In this document: positions 7,715 through 18,220 of the stretch, one piece after another
Layout of the letters: every line of letters starts with the position of its first letter
Numbering within the stretch: the stretch's first letter is position 1
Assembly (NCBI GenBank): GCA_020853525.1
Contig: JADYYS010000026.1
Coordinates: 102,333 to 166,332 of the forward strand
Origin: Ardenticatenales bacterium
Lineage (GTDB): Bacteria > Chloroflexota > Anaerolineae > Epilineales > Epilineaceae
Direction of reading: 5' to 3'
Length of the DNA stretch: 64,000 nucleotides
The notes under the pieces: generated by a model
What the model was told of the DNA's origin: nothing
Databases searched by the model: none
What the model saw: only the letters and a program-made list of their open reading frames with translations
Position numbers and translations under genes: made by a program

Positions 7715-10531
7715 TCACGACGCCAGATTCGCGACGGCGCCCGCCGCGCGGCCATCGGTCGCCTCCGTCGCCATCCAATCGTGGGCGATGAACGCCAGAT
7801 CGGCCAGCGGCGCGCGGCGGCGGGTCATCTCCGGCAGCGCGTCGAGGAACGTGCTGCCGTAGCGCTTCGTCATGACCCGGCCGTCGAGGACGGCGATGAT
7901 GCCACGGTCGGCGCGGGTGCGGATCAGCCGGCCGACGCCCTGGCGGAAGCGGAGGAGCGCCTGCGGGATCGAGAGATCGTTGAACGCGTCGTCCAGTCGC
8001 TCGGAGCGCGCGGCGAACAGCGGGTCGGTCGGGACGTCGAACGGCAGGCGGGTGATCACGAGGCAGCTGAGCGCTTCGCCGGGGATGTCGATGCCCTCCC
8101 AGAACGAGCGCGTGCCGAGCAGCATCGTCGGCGTCTCGGGGTCGACGAACGTGCCGAGCAGCGTGTTGCGCGAGCCGTCCAGCCCTTGGCCGATCACCGT
8201 GACCCCGGCGTCGCCGAGCGGCGAGCGAATCGCGTGGTAGGTCTCGCGGAGCGAGGCGTGCGACGTGAAGAGGACCATCGTCCGCCCGCGCATCGCCGTT
8301 CCGAGCGCAATGAGCGCGCGGTCGAGGGCGCGCTGGTGGTCCGGCCGATTCGGCTCGGGCATGTCCGTCGGGACGTAGAGGAGCGCCTGGCGCTCGTAGT
8401 CGAACGGGCTCTCGACGACGAGATCGGCCGCGTCCGGTAGCTGGAGCCGATCGCGGGCAAAGTCGAAGTCGGGCGCCCGGAGCGTGGCCGAGGTGAGGAC
8501 GAGCGTCTCCTTGTCGGCAAACAGCTGCCGCGCCAGCGTCGGCCCAACCTCCAGCGGCGCCACGTGCAGCGCCTGCCGCCCCTGGCCGTCGGCGGCGGCC
8601 CAGACCACGTCGTCACCCCGCGGAGCGGCGACGGCGCGGTCGAGGCCCTCGATGAGCGTCTCGAGCGCGCCGAGGGCGTCGCGCAGGTCGGCGACGATCG
8701 GGTCACCATCCGCCAGGTCGCCTTCGATCGCCACGATGCCGCCGAGCAGGCGCCGGCCGGCATCGTGCATCGCCGCCAGCGCCGTGCGCGCGTCGTCCCA
8801 GGCCAGCTCGACGGCCGACCAGTCCGGGCTGTGGCGGACGGCCTCGGTGATCCGCTTGTCGACGATCCGGCGCTCGTCCGTCACCTGGAGGAACTCCGCG
8901 AGCGCGTCGAACAGCCGGCCGACGCCGGCATCGGCGTCCGCGCGGCCGCCGGTCATGCGCGCCAGCTGATCCAGCAGAGCCGAGGCGGCGGCGCGCGTGA
9001 TCGGCGCCATCCGCAACAGCTCGAGCGCCGTCGTCAGACGCGTGGCCAGGGTGCCGCGGCTCTTGGCTGCCAGTGCCGCCACGGCATCCTGCAGCTGCGT
9101 CCGCCCGGCCGAGAAGCTGAGCACGTCGGTGGCGACGTCCTCCAAGTGGTGCGCCTCGTCGATGATCAGGTGCTTGTAGGGCGGCAGGATTCCGCGGCCG
9201 CTGTCGGCCTGCACCATGTCGCTCGCCAGCAGCGCGTGGTTGACCACGACGATGTGGCTGGCGAAGGCGCGGCTGCGGGCGCGGTGGAGCCAGCACTCGC
9301 CGCGGGCGGCGTAGGCGCAGCGGTCGCCCGTGCATGCACCGCCGTCGGCGCAGAGCTGCCGCCACGTGCGCTCGTCCTCGGGCCGCAGCGCGAGCTCGAC
9401 GCGGTCGCCGGTCGTGGTGGTCGGTGCCCAGACGAGCACCTTGGCCAAGGCGCGCACGGTCTCGGCATCCAGGTCGTCGCGTTGGAGGAGCGTGTCGAGC
9501 CGGCTGCGACAGAGGTAGTTGTCCCGTCCTTTGAGCATCGCAAAGCGCAGCCCGTCGTCCGTGAGCGACCGCACGAGCGGCAGGTCCTTGGAGACGAGCT
9601 GATCCTGCAGTGTGATCGTATGGGTGCTGACGATGACCGGGCAGCCGTTCGCCAGCGCATAGGCGGCCGCCGGGAGGAGGTAGGCAAGGCTCTTGCCGGT
9701 GCCGGTTCCGGCCTCGATGAGCACTTGGTCGCCATCGTTCAGCGCCCGCACGACCTCGGCCAGCATCGCCTGCTGGCCGGGCCGATCCTCGTACGCGGTC
9801 AAGGAGCTCGCCAGCGCCCCGCTCGGCGCGAGCAGGGCGCCCACCGTGGCGGCGTCGATCTCGACGCGGCGCGGGCTGCTCTTCAGCGCGGCGCCAAGCG
9901 AAGCCGACCCGATCTGGCGCGGCATGGCGGCGGGCAGCGGGTCGGCCGCGGCGGCGATGAACACGCGACCGGAGCCCCAACGCGTGCGCGTCGACAGGCG
10001 CTCGATGGCGGTCAAGGTGGCCGGCGGGAGGCGCCGGGCGCGCTCGACGAGCGCTTCGAACAGCGCGCGGCTCGTTCGGGCGTCGGGCAGGGCGCGGTGG
10101 TTGGGGTCGCCGTCGAGGGCGAGGAACGCCGCCAGATGGCCGAGGCTGAAGCGGCGGGCTTCCGGGACGAGGATCGTCGCCAACTCGTGCGTGTCGATCG
10201 CATCGCCCGGCGGCGTCCATCCGGCGCGCTTGAGGAATCCGAGGTCGAAGCCCACGTTGTGCCCGACGACGGGCGCCGCCCCGACGAACGCGGTGAGCTC
10301 GGCCAGGACCGGGCCGATGGGCGGCGCCTCCACGAGGTCGATCGTGCGAATGCCGGTCAACTGCTCGATCCGGTGGGACAGCGCGATGCCTGGTTGAACC
10401 AGGGACGTGAACTCGCCGAGGATCCGCCCGTCGGCGAACCTGACCGCGCCGACCTCGATGATCGCGTCGCGGTCGGCGTTCAGACCCGTGGTTTCGAGGT
10501 CGAGGCTGACGTAGGTGGTGGCGGTGGACAT
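7715..10531 (-). CDS. dinG: Exonuclease-helicase of the DinG/XPD family
   Basis: 938 aa. Residues 1-165 are a DEDDh 3'-5' exonuclease domain (SLDLETTG at 9-16, VVGHNVGFDLGFL, HRALPDART). Residues about 240-930 are a DinG-type superfamily 2 helicase: Walker A EAGTGTGKS near 275, four cysteines of an iron-sulfur cluster (CADGGAC, C and C within the next 15 residues), DEAHH Walker B, and motif VI QGVGRLIRT. The exonuclease-helicase fusion is the form known from Firmicutes DinG. It probably resolves R-loops, replication blocks or damaged DNA. The ATG at 10531 has no ribosome site but has a TACAAT box 7 bases upstream; the open frame continues upstream without family similarity. Confidence 0.93.
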   Translation of the reverse strand: MSTATTYVSLDLETTGLNADRDAIIEVGAVRFADGRILGEFTSLVQPGIALSHRIEQLTGIRTIDLVEAPPIGPVLAELTAFVGAAPVVGHNVGFDLGFLKRAGWTPPGDAIDTHELATILVPEARRFSLGHLAAFLALDGDPNHRALPDARTSRALFEALVERARRLPPATLTAIERLSTRTRWGSGRVFIAAAADPLPAAMPRQIGSASLGAALKSSPRRVEIDAATVGALLAPSGALASSLTAYEDRPGQQAMLAEVVRALNDGDQVLIEAGTGTGKSLAYLLPAAAYALANGCPVIVSTHTITLQDQLVSKDLPLVRSLTDDGLRFAMLKGRDNYLCRSRLDTLLQRDDLDAETVRALAKVLVWAPTTTTGDRVELALRPEDERTWRQLCADGGACTGDRCAYAARGECWLHRARSRAFASHIVVVNHALLASDMVQADSGRGILPPYKHLIIDEAHHLEDVATDVLSFSAGRTQLQDAVAALAAKSRGTLATRLTTALELLRMAPITRAAASALLDQLARMTGGRADADAGVGRLFDALAEFLQVTDERRIVDKRITEAVRHSPDWSAVELAWDDARTALAAMHDAGRRLLGGIVAIEGDLADGDPIVADLRDALGALETLIEGLDRAVAAPRGDDVVWAAADGQGRQALHVAPLEVGPTLARQLFADKETLVLTSATLRAPDFDFARDRLQLPDAADLVVESPFDYERQALLYVPTDMPEPNRPDHQRALDRALIALGTAMRGRTMVLFTSHASLRETYHAIRSPLGDAGVTVIGQGLDGSRNTLLGTFVDPETPTMLLGTRSFWEGIDIPGEALSCLVITRLPFDVPTDPLFAARSERLDDAFNDLSIPQALLRFRQGVGRLIRTRADRGIIAVLDGRVMTKRYGSTFLDALPEMTRRRAPLADLAFIAHDWMATEATDGRAAGAVANLAS

Positions 10532-10538
10532 GGGCGGG

Positions 10539-10544
10539 ATTGTA
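10539..10544 (-). promoter_or_regulatory. -10 box for a leaderless dinG transcript
   Basis: Reading on the minus strand, TACAAT is followed by 7 bases and the dinG ATG. No Shine-Dalgarno sequence is present, so a leaderless mRNA is likely. Confidence 0.5.
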
Positions 10545-10745
10545 ACAGATGTTCGACGGCACGATGGCGACGCTGCGACGCCGAACGACCGCCGTGTGCC
10601 GCGGATCGCGGCCATGTGCCGGATTCGCGGCGGCGGGGGAACGTGAAGCGCCCATTGGGGTGACACAGTCGGATGAAGGACGTGCGAGTCCGGCGTGCCG
10701 GACCGGAACGACGTCCGGACGCAACCTCGGAAGCAGGAGTCCGCC

Positions 10746-11951
10746 ATGCCAGCCCACGCCACCGTCACCCGAACCCTCGTCCGAGCCCTCGCGATCCCGG
10801 CGCTCGCCGCGTCGATGGTCCTGGCGCAGGCCGCCGCCCGGCCGCCCGTGCCGATCGCCCATGCCCAGCCGCCGCCCGCCACGCCGTCGGCGGAGGGCCC
10901 GTGCTCGATCGTCGATGCCGCCGCCACCACCGACCCCGCCGCCGTGCCGATCGGCGGCACCGTGCGGTTGACGCTCTCATGGCGGTGGCGCTGTTCCGGC
11001 GAGCGCTCACAGCGCGACGTCCTCGTCGTCGCCGATCCGTCCAGCGCGCTGGCGGAGATCGATCCCCACGCGCACGTGTTCCTCCACTCGCTGCACCTGG
11101 CGCTGGCCTCCTTTGCCGATCGCGTCGGATCGGCGGGCAGCCATCGGTTCGGGACGGTGCTGGCCGGCTGTCCGGCCACCGTCCCGTCGCCGCTCGCGTC
11201 GGGCGCGGCCGCCCACGAGGCGTGGCGTGCCGGCCTGGCGAACTTCCCGGTAACCAAGCAGCGCGACATGCTCGGCGCTCTCGACCTCGCCCGCCAAGCG
11301 CTCGTCGACAACCCTCCGGCGCCGGGCGGTCCGTCGCCGGTTGTCGTCGTCGTCGACAGCGGCGGCTCCGAGTGCGGCGGTGGGGCGCAGCCCGCCACCA
11401 CGGCGTACGAAGCGGCTTGCCAGCGCGTTCGGGACACGGGTGCGACCGTCGCCGTCGTTGCGACACGCCGTTCGCAAGGACGGCTCGGCCGATGCAACTC
11501 CCCGGGCTGGCTCTTCCGCTCGTCGTCCGACAGCGGCGCGGACCTGCCGGCGATCCTGAACGAGGTGTTCGAGCGCACGGCGGTGCCCGGCGCGCCGACG
11601 ACGGCGGAGACGAGGATCGCCCTGGCGACGAGTGACTGGGACCTCGTTCAGACCGTCCCGACCGCCGACGTCACGTTCCCGGAAGTCCTGTGGCTCCAGC
11701 CGGTCGAGCAGGCGGAATCCGGCGCGGTGGCCGTTTCCGCGGTGCTGCGCGCCTGGCGCGATGCGATCACCGGGCGGCGCCCGGTGGCGGTCGAGGGACT
11801 CGGCGGACCGTCCGCCGGCTTGATGGGCCCCGAGGGCAACGTGACGACGATCGACTTCGATGCGCCGCCGGTCTGCATCTACACGCGTGGGCACGGGTTG
11901 GCGGAATGCGGCGTGCGGGAGCCGGTCTTCCTGCCTCTCGGCGTGCGGTGA
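10746..11951 (+). CDS. Secreted VWA-like protein of unknown function
   Basis: 401 aa. The start at 10746 is supported by AGGAG six bases upstream and an immediate signal peptide (residues about 8-38, VRALAIPALAASMVLAQA). The body (about 80-290) looks like a von Willebrand factor A fold: a DVLVVADPSSALAEIDP strand in the MIDAS position, a central helix-rich part, VVVVVDSGGSE, and a later AVVATRRS strand. The MIDAS Asp-x-Ser-x-Ser is imperfect, so metal binding is uncertain. Six or more cysteines suggest disulfides and an extracellular location. It stands alone, divergent from dinG. The function is not recognised. Confidence 0.65.
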   Translation: MPAHATVTRTLVRALAIPALAASMVLAQAAARPPVPIAHAQPPPATPSAEGPCSIVDAAATTDPAAVPIGGTVRLTLSWRWRCSGERSQRDVLVVADPSSALAEIDPHAHVFLHSLHLALASFADRVGSAGSHRFGTVLAGCPATVPSPLASGAAAHEAWRAGLANFPVTKQRDMLGALDLARQALVDNPPAPGGPSPVVVVVDSGGSECGGGAQPATTAYEAACQRVRDTGATVAVVATRRSQGRLGRCNSPGWLFRSSSDSGADLPAILNEVFERTAVPGAPTTAETRIALATSDWDLVQTVPTADVTFPEVLWLQPVEQAESGAVAVSAVLRAWRDAITGRRPVAVEGLGGPSAGLMGPEGNVTTIDFDAPPVCIYTRGHGLAECGVREPVFLPLGVR

Positions 11952-12030
11952 CGCGGTTCGGCTTGACGATATGGTGAGGCGATGACGATCATTGGCTCCC
12001 GTCCGCCGCCGTGCCCGCAGGAGCCCTGGA

Positions 12031-13053
12031 ATGGCCGCATGCCCCGCCTTCCGTGCCCGTTGGAACCGCCCCGTCGTGCTTGCCTTCGCGCTCGCAGCCG
12101 CAGCCGCAGCCGCAGCCCTGTTCGCACCGCCGCTCCTGCCGGCCGCCGCGGGCGCGACCCGCCGCGCCCGCGCCGAGGAACCCGCCACCGCTGCCGCCGC
12201 CGAGGACATGCTCGGCCGCCTGAACGCCGCCCGCACGGCCAACGGCCTGCGGCCGTACCGTTCATCGCCGCTCCTCGCCGCGGTTGCCGCCGCCCACGCC
12301 CGCGAGGTCGCGGAGAACAACCACTACTCCCACACCGGCCTCGACGGCCGCTCCGCCAGGCAGCGGATGGCCGATGCCGGCTACGGCGCCGGGCACGGCG
12401 GCGTGCGCACGAGCGAGAACTTCGTCGCCCGCTCGACGGTGGAAGAGGGCTTCCAGTGGCTGATGGACGACCCGGGCCATCGTCCGAACATGCTCGACGC
12501 CCAGTTCCGCGAGGTCGGGGTGGGCGCAGCGCCGACGCGGTTCGGTTTCGTCTGGGTGCTCGATTTCGGGATGTACGACGGGGTCGACGACCTGACGGCC
12601 CCGACCGTGCCGCCTACGGTACCGCCCACGGTACCGCCCACGGTCCCGCCGACGTTGCCCTCTACGGTGCCGCCCACGGTGCCGCCCACGGTGCCGCCCA
12701 CGGTGCCGGCCGCGACGGTCACCGTCGCGGCCGCCGCCACCGAAGTCGTCTCCGCGACAACCGTGGTCACGGCCACGGCGTTGCCGACGGGCACCGCGGA
12801 CATCACGGCGGGCATGCCGTCCAGCACGACGACGGCCTTGACCGACACCGTCGCCCGCGCGACGACCGCAGCGCCGACGTCGGCGAGTGGTGTCACGCCG
12901 CCAACCCGGGGCCCGCTTCCGACAGCCGAGCCGGCGGCGCCCACGGGCGGGCTTTCGGCCGCCGGCATCGGCATGGGGGTGTTCGCTCTTCTCGTCGTGG
13001 TCGGCCTGCTGGCATGGGCCTCGACTCGTCCGGGCTTCGCACGCCGTCGCTGA
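12031..13053 (+). CDS. CAP/SCP-domain surface protein with TVPP repeats and C-terminal anchor
   Basis: 340 aa. The ATG at 12031 follows AGGAG by 8 bases and leads into a signal peptide. Residues about 55-180 are a CAP (SCP/PR1-like) domain: MLGRLNAARTANGLRP, HAREVAENNHYSHTG, SENF, and GHRPNMLDAQFREVGVG, which is the family signature. A run of about ten Thr-Val-Pro-Pro units follows, then a Thr/Ala-rich stalk, a hydrophobic helix (GIGMGVFALLVVVGLLAWA) and a basic tail RPGFARRR. The layout is that of a stalked, membrane-tethered surface protein. There is no LPxTG motif, unlike the proteins further on. CAP proteins bind or cleave diverse ligands and the role here is unknown. Confidence 0.8.
   Translation: MAACPAFRARWNRPVVLAFALAAAAAAAALFAPPLLPAAAGATRRARAEEPATAAAAEDMLGRLNAARTANGLRPYRSSPLLAAVAAAHAREVAENNHYSHTGLDGRSARQRMADAGYGAGHGGVRTSENFVARSTVEEGFQWLMDDPGHRPNMLDAQFREVGVGAAPTRFGFVWVLDFGMYDGVDDLTAPTVPPTVPPTVPPTVPPTLPSTVPPTVPPTVPPTVPAATVTVAAAATEVVSATTVVTATALPTGTADITAGMPSSTTTALTDTVARATTAAPTSASGVTPPTRGPLPTAEPAAPTGGLSAAGIGMGVFALLVVVGLLAWASTRPGFARRR
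12607..12710 (+). repeat. In-frame tandem repeat encoding Thr-Val-Pro-Pro units
   Basis: About nine 12-base units of the form acGGTgCCGCCC encode the TVPP stalk of the CAP protein. Units differ at third positions (gta, gtg, gtc) and one reads TLPS. Copy number is likely to vary between strains. Confidence 0.8.
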
Positions 13054-13106
13054 CGATCGACCGCTGGCCGACCGCCGCCACCCCCGCTATCATCGAACCC
13101 CGGTGA

Positions 13107-14864
<1,758 letters not shown>

Positions 14865-14877
14865 CACGGAGCGCCGC

Positions 14878-15456
14878 ATGAACCTCGCCGATCAGCCGAC
14901 GGCCGACCGCATCGCGATCATCGGCGTCCTCATCGAGCGCCTGCCGGACTACCTGGCCACCGACGCCCTGTTCCTGCCGGTCATGGCCGAGCACGGCGGC
15001 CGCCATGATCCGATCTCGCTCACGCTCGGCGTGCTCCTGGATGCGCTCGATGCCCTCGCCGCCGCCGCGCCTCCGGAGGCCCGCGCACTCGAGGTCCGGC
15101 TGCATGCCGCGGCGGCGCTCCATCCGGACGCGTATGCCGCCAAGCTCCACCGTGAGCTGCGCAGTGCTGTTGCGGTCTGGAAGGCCACGGCCGACGACCT
15201 CGTGCGCGAGCCGGAGCGCGGGGGCGATGGCTGGCACGAAGCGGCGCGGCAGCGCACGCGGGCGGCCCAGATCCTCGTCGAACTCGAACGCATCGGCGTC
15301 GCCCCCCAGCCGGCGGCGCAGGCATCGCTGTCCGCCGCCGATGCCGCCGCGCGCCCGAACACCGTCCCCGCGCCCTTTGCGGGGCGTCCGCTCGATGCCG
15401 GGCGCTTTCCGGTCGAGCGGTTCTGGTGGCTCTGGCGGAGACCCGCCGCCGACTGA
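14878..15456 (+). CDS. Hypothetical protein downstream of pyrG
   Basis: 192 aa, no family recognised. It starts at the ATG 13 bases after pyrG, with GGAG upstream. The sequence is alpha-helical and Ala-rich with no signal peptide, membrane helix or cysteine, so it is probably a cytoplasmic protein. A short C-terminal segment (FPVERFWWLWRRP) is aromatic and could be an interaction motif. The tight spacing suggests co-expression with CTP synthase, but a link to nucleotide metabolism is only guilt by association. Confidence 0.6.
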   Translation: MNLADQPTADRIAIIGVLIERLPDYLATDALFLPVMAEHGGRHDPISLTLGVLLDALDALAAAAPPEARALEVRLHAAAALHPDAYAAKLHRELRSAVAVWKATADDLVREPERGGDGWHEAARQRTRAAQILVELERIGVAPQPAAQASLSAADAAARPNTVPAPFAGRPLDAGRFPVERFWWLWRRPAAD

Positions 15457-15571
15457 AACCGGACGATCGCACGGCCGTACCTTGCGCCGACCGGCGATCC
15501 CGATTGCGAATCCGATCTCGAACCCAAATCCGATTGCGATCGAACCGTCCGAGATTCATGGCGCCGCCCCC

Positions 15572-15599
15572 TTGACGTTCGCCGATTCTCGGTTATAAT
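15572..15599 (+). promoter_or_regulatory. Strong sigma70 promoter for a structured RNA
   Basis: TTGACG (15572-15577) and a perfect TATAAT (15594-15599) are separated by 16 bases. It is the best promoter in the window. The predicted transcription start (15605-15607) coincides with the 5' strand of a long closing helix, which argues that a stable RNA is the product. Confidence 0.75.
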
Positions 15600-15604
15600 C
15601 TCGT

Positions 15605-15830
15605 TTAGTTAGTTTTGTGTTTAGAGCTGTAGCCCTTGCCCGCCTCTCTCGTTCGTGCTTGCTTTCCTTTCGGTGTCGGCTCGACCGGCTCCGAAAGAGG
15701 TGGGGGGTCGTCCACAGGTGCGTGGTGTCGTCGCTCGCGGCGGCGCCACGCACCGGGCGCCATGGATCGTCCGGTTGGACAGCGGCGGACAATCCGGGCA
15801 TCATGGCTTCTAAACGTGTTTCTAACTAAT
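15605..15830 (+). ncRNA. Putative structured non-coding RNA, about 225 nt, family unknown
   Basis: The stretch between 15457 and 15912 has no credible gene. Its 5' and 3' ends pair: TTAGTTAG (15605-15612) with CTAACTAA (15822-15829), then GTTTAGA (15619-15625) with TCTAAAC (15809-15815), then TTG-x-CCGCC (15636-15644) with GGCGG-x-CAA (15784-15792). Inside are a hairpin CTTTCGG/CCGAAAG (15668-15697), a hairpin GGTGCGTGG/CCACGCACC (15717-15754) extended by eight further pairs, and a small GTCC-GGTT-GGAC hairpin (15769-15780). Closing ends rich in A/U, a strong promoter and a rod-like body recall 6S RNA, but the branched top does not match it. Signatures of tmRNA, SRP RNA and RNase P RNA are absent. 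It could also be a long leader of the next gene, 82 bases on. Confidence 0.6.
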
Positions 15831-15912
15831 GTGACGGTAACCGAGTCGACACGGATCGCAGCGCGGACAACCGCCCGCTCGCGGCCACACCGGATCGAAG
15901 CAGGACCATCCG

Positions 15913-16923
15913 ATGCGCTCTTCACGCCCGCTCTGGTCATCCAACCGCCCGCCAAGTTCCGCCCCGATCGCCGGGGCGCGTGTGGCGGTGTGGCTGGCTG
16001 CGGCGGTGCTGGGGATCGCACTGGGGCTGAACGTCGGCCTGCCGCTGCCCCATCCGCCCCTTGCGCCGCGCGGCCAGGCGCAGTCGAACCAGGCCGAGGT
16101 CGCGGTCCTCGTGTTCCCTGACCTCGAGGGCGACGGCGCCTTCGCGCCGGACTGCATCGGCTGCGACGGCACGTTCTCATCGGGTGACCGGCTCTTTGCC
16201 GAGCGGGACCCGCTGCCGCGGCTCGACGTCACGCTGACGGACGCTTCCGGCACCGAGCTGACGATGCACACCCGCGCCGTCGAGCCCGGTCGTCAGGAAA
16301 CGCTGTTCCGCGTCGATCAGCCGGGCGCGTACACCGTGACGCTCCGCACGCTGCCGCCCGCGTGGCAGCTCTGTCCGAACACTGCACAGGACCACACCGT
16401 CGTGGCGGCCGACTTCGACGGGACGACGCGCCGCGCCGCCGTCCGCTTGGCGCTCACGCACGGCTGCCGCCGCCTGGCAGACGCCGCGACTCCCACCACC
16501 GATGCGCCGGGCGCGGCCACCGAACCGGCCGAGGTCACGGCCGAGGCCACGGCCGACGTCACGGCCGCACCGCCAACATCGACGGCGTCTGCGGCCGCCG
16601 CGCCCGTCGCCGGCTCGGTCGCCGACGAGAGCGAGCGAGCACCCGCCGCCGTCGGCGGTGTGACCGGCCAAGCGATCGGCGGGGACACGGACGCTCGCAT
16701 CGCGGGCCACGGTGTTGCCGGCCCGCTCGGGGGCGCCAAGAGCGACGTTTCGAGCGCCCGCATGTTCCCGCAAACGGGCCGATCCGGTGCCGCACGGCCA
16801 TCCCGCTCGGCCGCGTTCGTTCTCCTGGCCGTGCTCGCGGCCGCGCTCGGTGCCGGCGGCCGACAAATCCGACGAAGACCCCTCTCGCGCCACTCGGGCC
16901 CACGGCCCGAACGGCTGCGCTGA
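15913..16923 (+). CDS. Sortase-type surface protein with DCxxCxG domain (paralogue 1)
   Basis: 336 aa. A signal peptide spans residues about 22-55. The domain that follows is shared with the next two genes: APDCIGCDG, then PLPRLDVTLTDASGTE, then a YTVTLRTLPPAWQLC strand pair and a closing cysteine (LTHGC). A Thr/Ala-rich stalk leads to an FPQTG motif, a hydrophobic helix (AFVLLAVLAAALGAG) and a basic tail, that is, a sortase cell-wall-sorting signal with Phe in place of Leu. The protein lacks the SdrD-B-like repeat of its two neighbours. AGGA precedes the ATG weakly. No sortase gene is in the window. Confidence 0.7.
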   Translation: MRSSRPLWSSNRPPSSAPIAGARVAVWLAAAVLGIALGLNVGLPLPHPPLAPRGQAQSNQAEVAVLVFPDLEGDGAFAPDCIGCDGTFSSGDRLFAERDPLPRLDVTLTDASGTELTMHTRAVEPGRQETLFRVDQPGAYTVTLRTLPPAWQLCPNTAQDHTVVAADFDGTTRRAAVRLALTHGCRRLADAATPTTDAPGAATEPAEVTAEATADVTAAPPTSTASAAAAPVAGSVADESERAPAAVGGVTGQAIGGDTDARIAGHGVAGPLGGAKSDVSSARMFPQTGRSGAARPSRSAAFVLLAVLAAALGAGGRQIRRRPLSRHSGPRPERLR

Positions 16924-16964
16924 CCGACGACCCCGCTCGACCCTTGCAAAGGATGGACCAACCC

Positions 16965-18110
16965 ATGCGTACCCACTTCCGACTGTTCCTCTCGATCCTG
17001 GTCGCGCTTGTCGCGACCGCCGGCTTGGCCGGGACGCTGCACGCGGCGCCCGCGGCGCAAGACGGAGACTTCACGATCTCGCTCGTGGCGTTCGTCGACG
17101 TCGCCGGAGGCGGCACCGCCGACTGCCCGGGGTGCAACGGCGAATACGACGCCGAGGACGAGTCGTTTGCCGCGGGCAATCCGCTCGGTGAGATGGAGTT
17201 CGTCGTCCGCGACATGGCGGGCGCCGAAGTCAGCCGCACGGTGACGACGCAGCTGCTCGGCCTGCAGCGCGCCCAATTCACCGTACCGGCGATCGACGTC
17301 GACGAGTCCTATACGCTGGAGCTCGTTGCGCCGCCGTCCGGTTGGCAGCTCTGCACCGGCGAGTCGGGCACTCGGACGATCCCGTTCGACGCGTTCGTGA
17401 TCGACAGCGCGCGTGAGGACTTCCACTTCTTCCTGGGCTGCGACCGGCCCACCGATGAACCGACGGCGCCGGTCGATGCCACCGCCACGCCGCTGCCGTC
17501 GGACCCGACCGCGACCGCTCGGCCGGATGACGGCGGCGACGACGATGGCGATGACGGCGACGACGACGGTGATGACGATGACAACGACAAACCCGCCGAG
17601 GGCGCGCCGGCTGCAGCCCAGTCCGTCGCCCCGGCCGTCGTTCAGGGCGGCCAGCCGACGGGCGGCCGTGGCGAGATCCGCGGCGTCGCGTTCATCGACG
17701 AGAACCAGAACGGCCACATCGAGGGCATGGAGGGCGGCATCGGCGACGTTCTCGTCCGACTCGAAGGCAACGGGCTCGACCTCGTCTTCAAGACGCTGCC
17801 GACCGGGCAGTTCAGCTTCTCGAATCTGGCTCCCGGTACCTACAACGTGCTCGTCGTGGCCGGCGGCGGCGCACAGATCACGACACCGTCGTTCTACCGG
17901 GTCCTGGTGAACGGCGACGTGATCCAGGGGGTAGACTTCGGGTTCACCAGCCGCCCGCGCGGACCGGCGCCGCGCGCCTACAACCCTCGCCTGCCGTCGA
18001 CCGGCATCGCCGACGTGCCGATGGCGCCGCTGTTCGGTGGGCTCGCCCTTGCCCTGGGCGGCCTTGCCGGGCTCGGCATGGTGGCGGAACGTCGCCGCCG
18101 GCAGGCTTAG
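16965..18110 (+). CDS. LPxTG surface protein with DCxxCxG and SdrD B-like domains (paralogue 2)
   Basis: 381 aa. A signal peptide (residues 1-28, ending LHAAPA) precedes the shared N-terminal domain: ADCPGCNG, GEMEFVVRDMAG, YTLELVAPPSGWQLC and a final FFLGC. A linker of almost pure Asp/Gly (residues about 190-207) follows and may bind calcium. Next is an SdrD-B/Cna-B-type module (IRGVAFIDENQNGHIEGME, then GTYNVLVVAGG). The end is a textbook sorting signal: LPSTG, hydrophobic helix, RRRRQA. It is probably anchored to the cell envelope by a sortase. The ATG at 16965 is chosen over one 12 bases upstream because of signal-peptide length. Confidence 0.8.
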   Translation: MRTHFRLFLSILVALVATAGLAGTLHAAPAAQDGDFTISLVAFVDVAGGGTADCPGCNGEYDAEDESFAAGNPLGEMEFVVRDMAGAEVSRTVTTQLLGLQRAQFTVPAIDVDESYTLELVAPPSGWQLCTGESGTRTIPFDAFVIDSAREDFHFFLGCDRPTDEPTAPVDATATPLPSDPTATARPDDGGDDDGDDGDDDGDDDDNDKPAEGAPAAAQSVAPAVVQGGQPTGGRGEIRGVAFIDENQNGHIEGMEGGIGDVLVRLEGNGLDLVFKTLPTGQFSFSNLAPGTYNVLVVAGGGAQITTPSFYRVLVNGDVIQGVDFGFTSRPRGPAPRAYNPRLPSTGIADVPMAPLFGGLALALGGLAGLGMVAERRRRQA

Positions 18111-18220
18111 TCGAAGCAATCCACCCGCGCGCATCGGCCGCGCGGGACCACCGATCCGACGCGGGCCGGCCCGGACGGCCGCTCGCCAAGATGGACCACG
18201 TTTGAAAGGACGGAGCACCC

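Noticed and set aside
8703..10862. Long minus-strand frame overlapping dinG
   Set aside because: Low-complexity Arg-rich translation; the dinG frame has all helicase motifs.
12607..12710. Possible CRISPR-like array
   Set aside because: The 12-base units are contiguous, in frame and encode a TVPP stalk; there are no spacers.
15556..15804. Minus-strand ORF of 82 aa over the structured RNA
   Set aside because: No ribosome site or family match; the plus strand has a near-consensus promoter and extensive pairing, which also creates open frames on both strands.
15605..15830. Identity as tmRNA, RNase P RNA or SRP RNA
   Set aside because: No tRNA-like ends or CCA, no GAGGAAAGUCCGGGC-like RNase P core, no SRP GGAA tetraloop motif in its proper stem.
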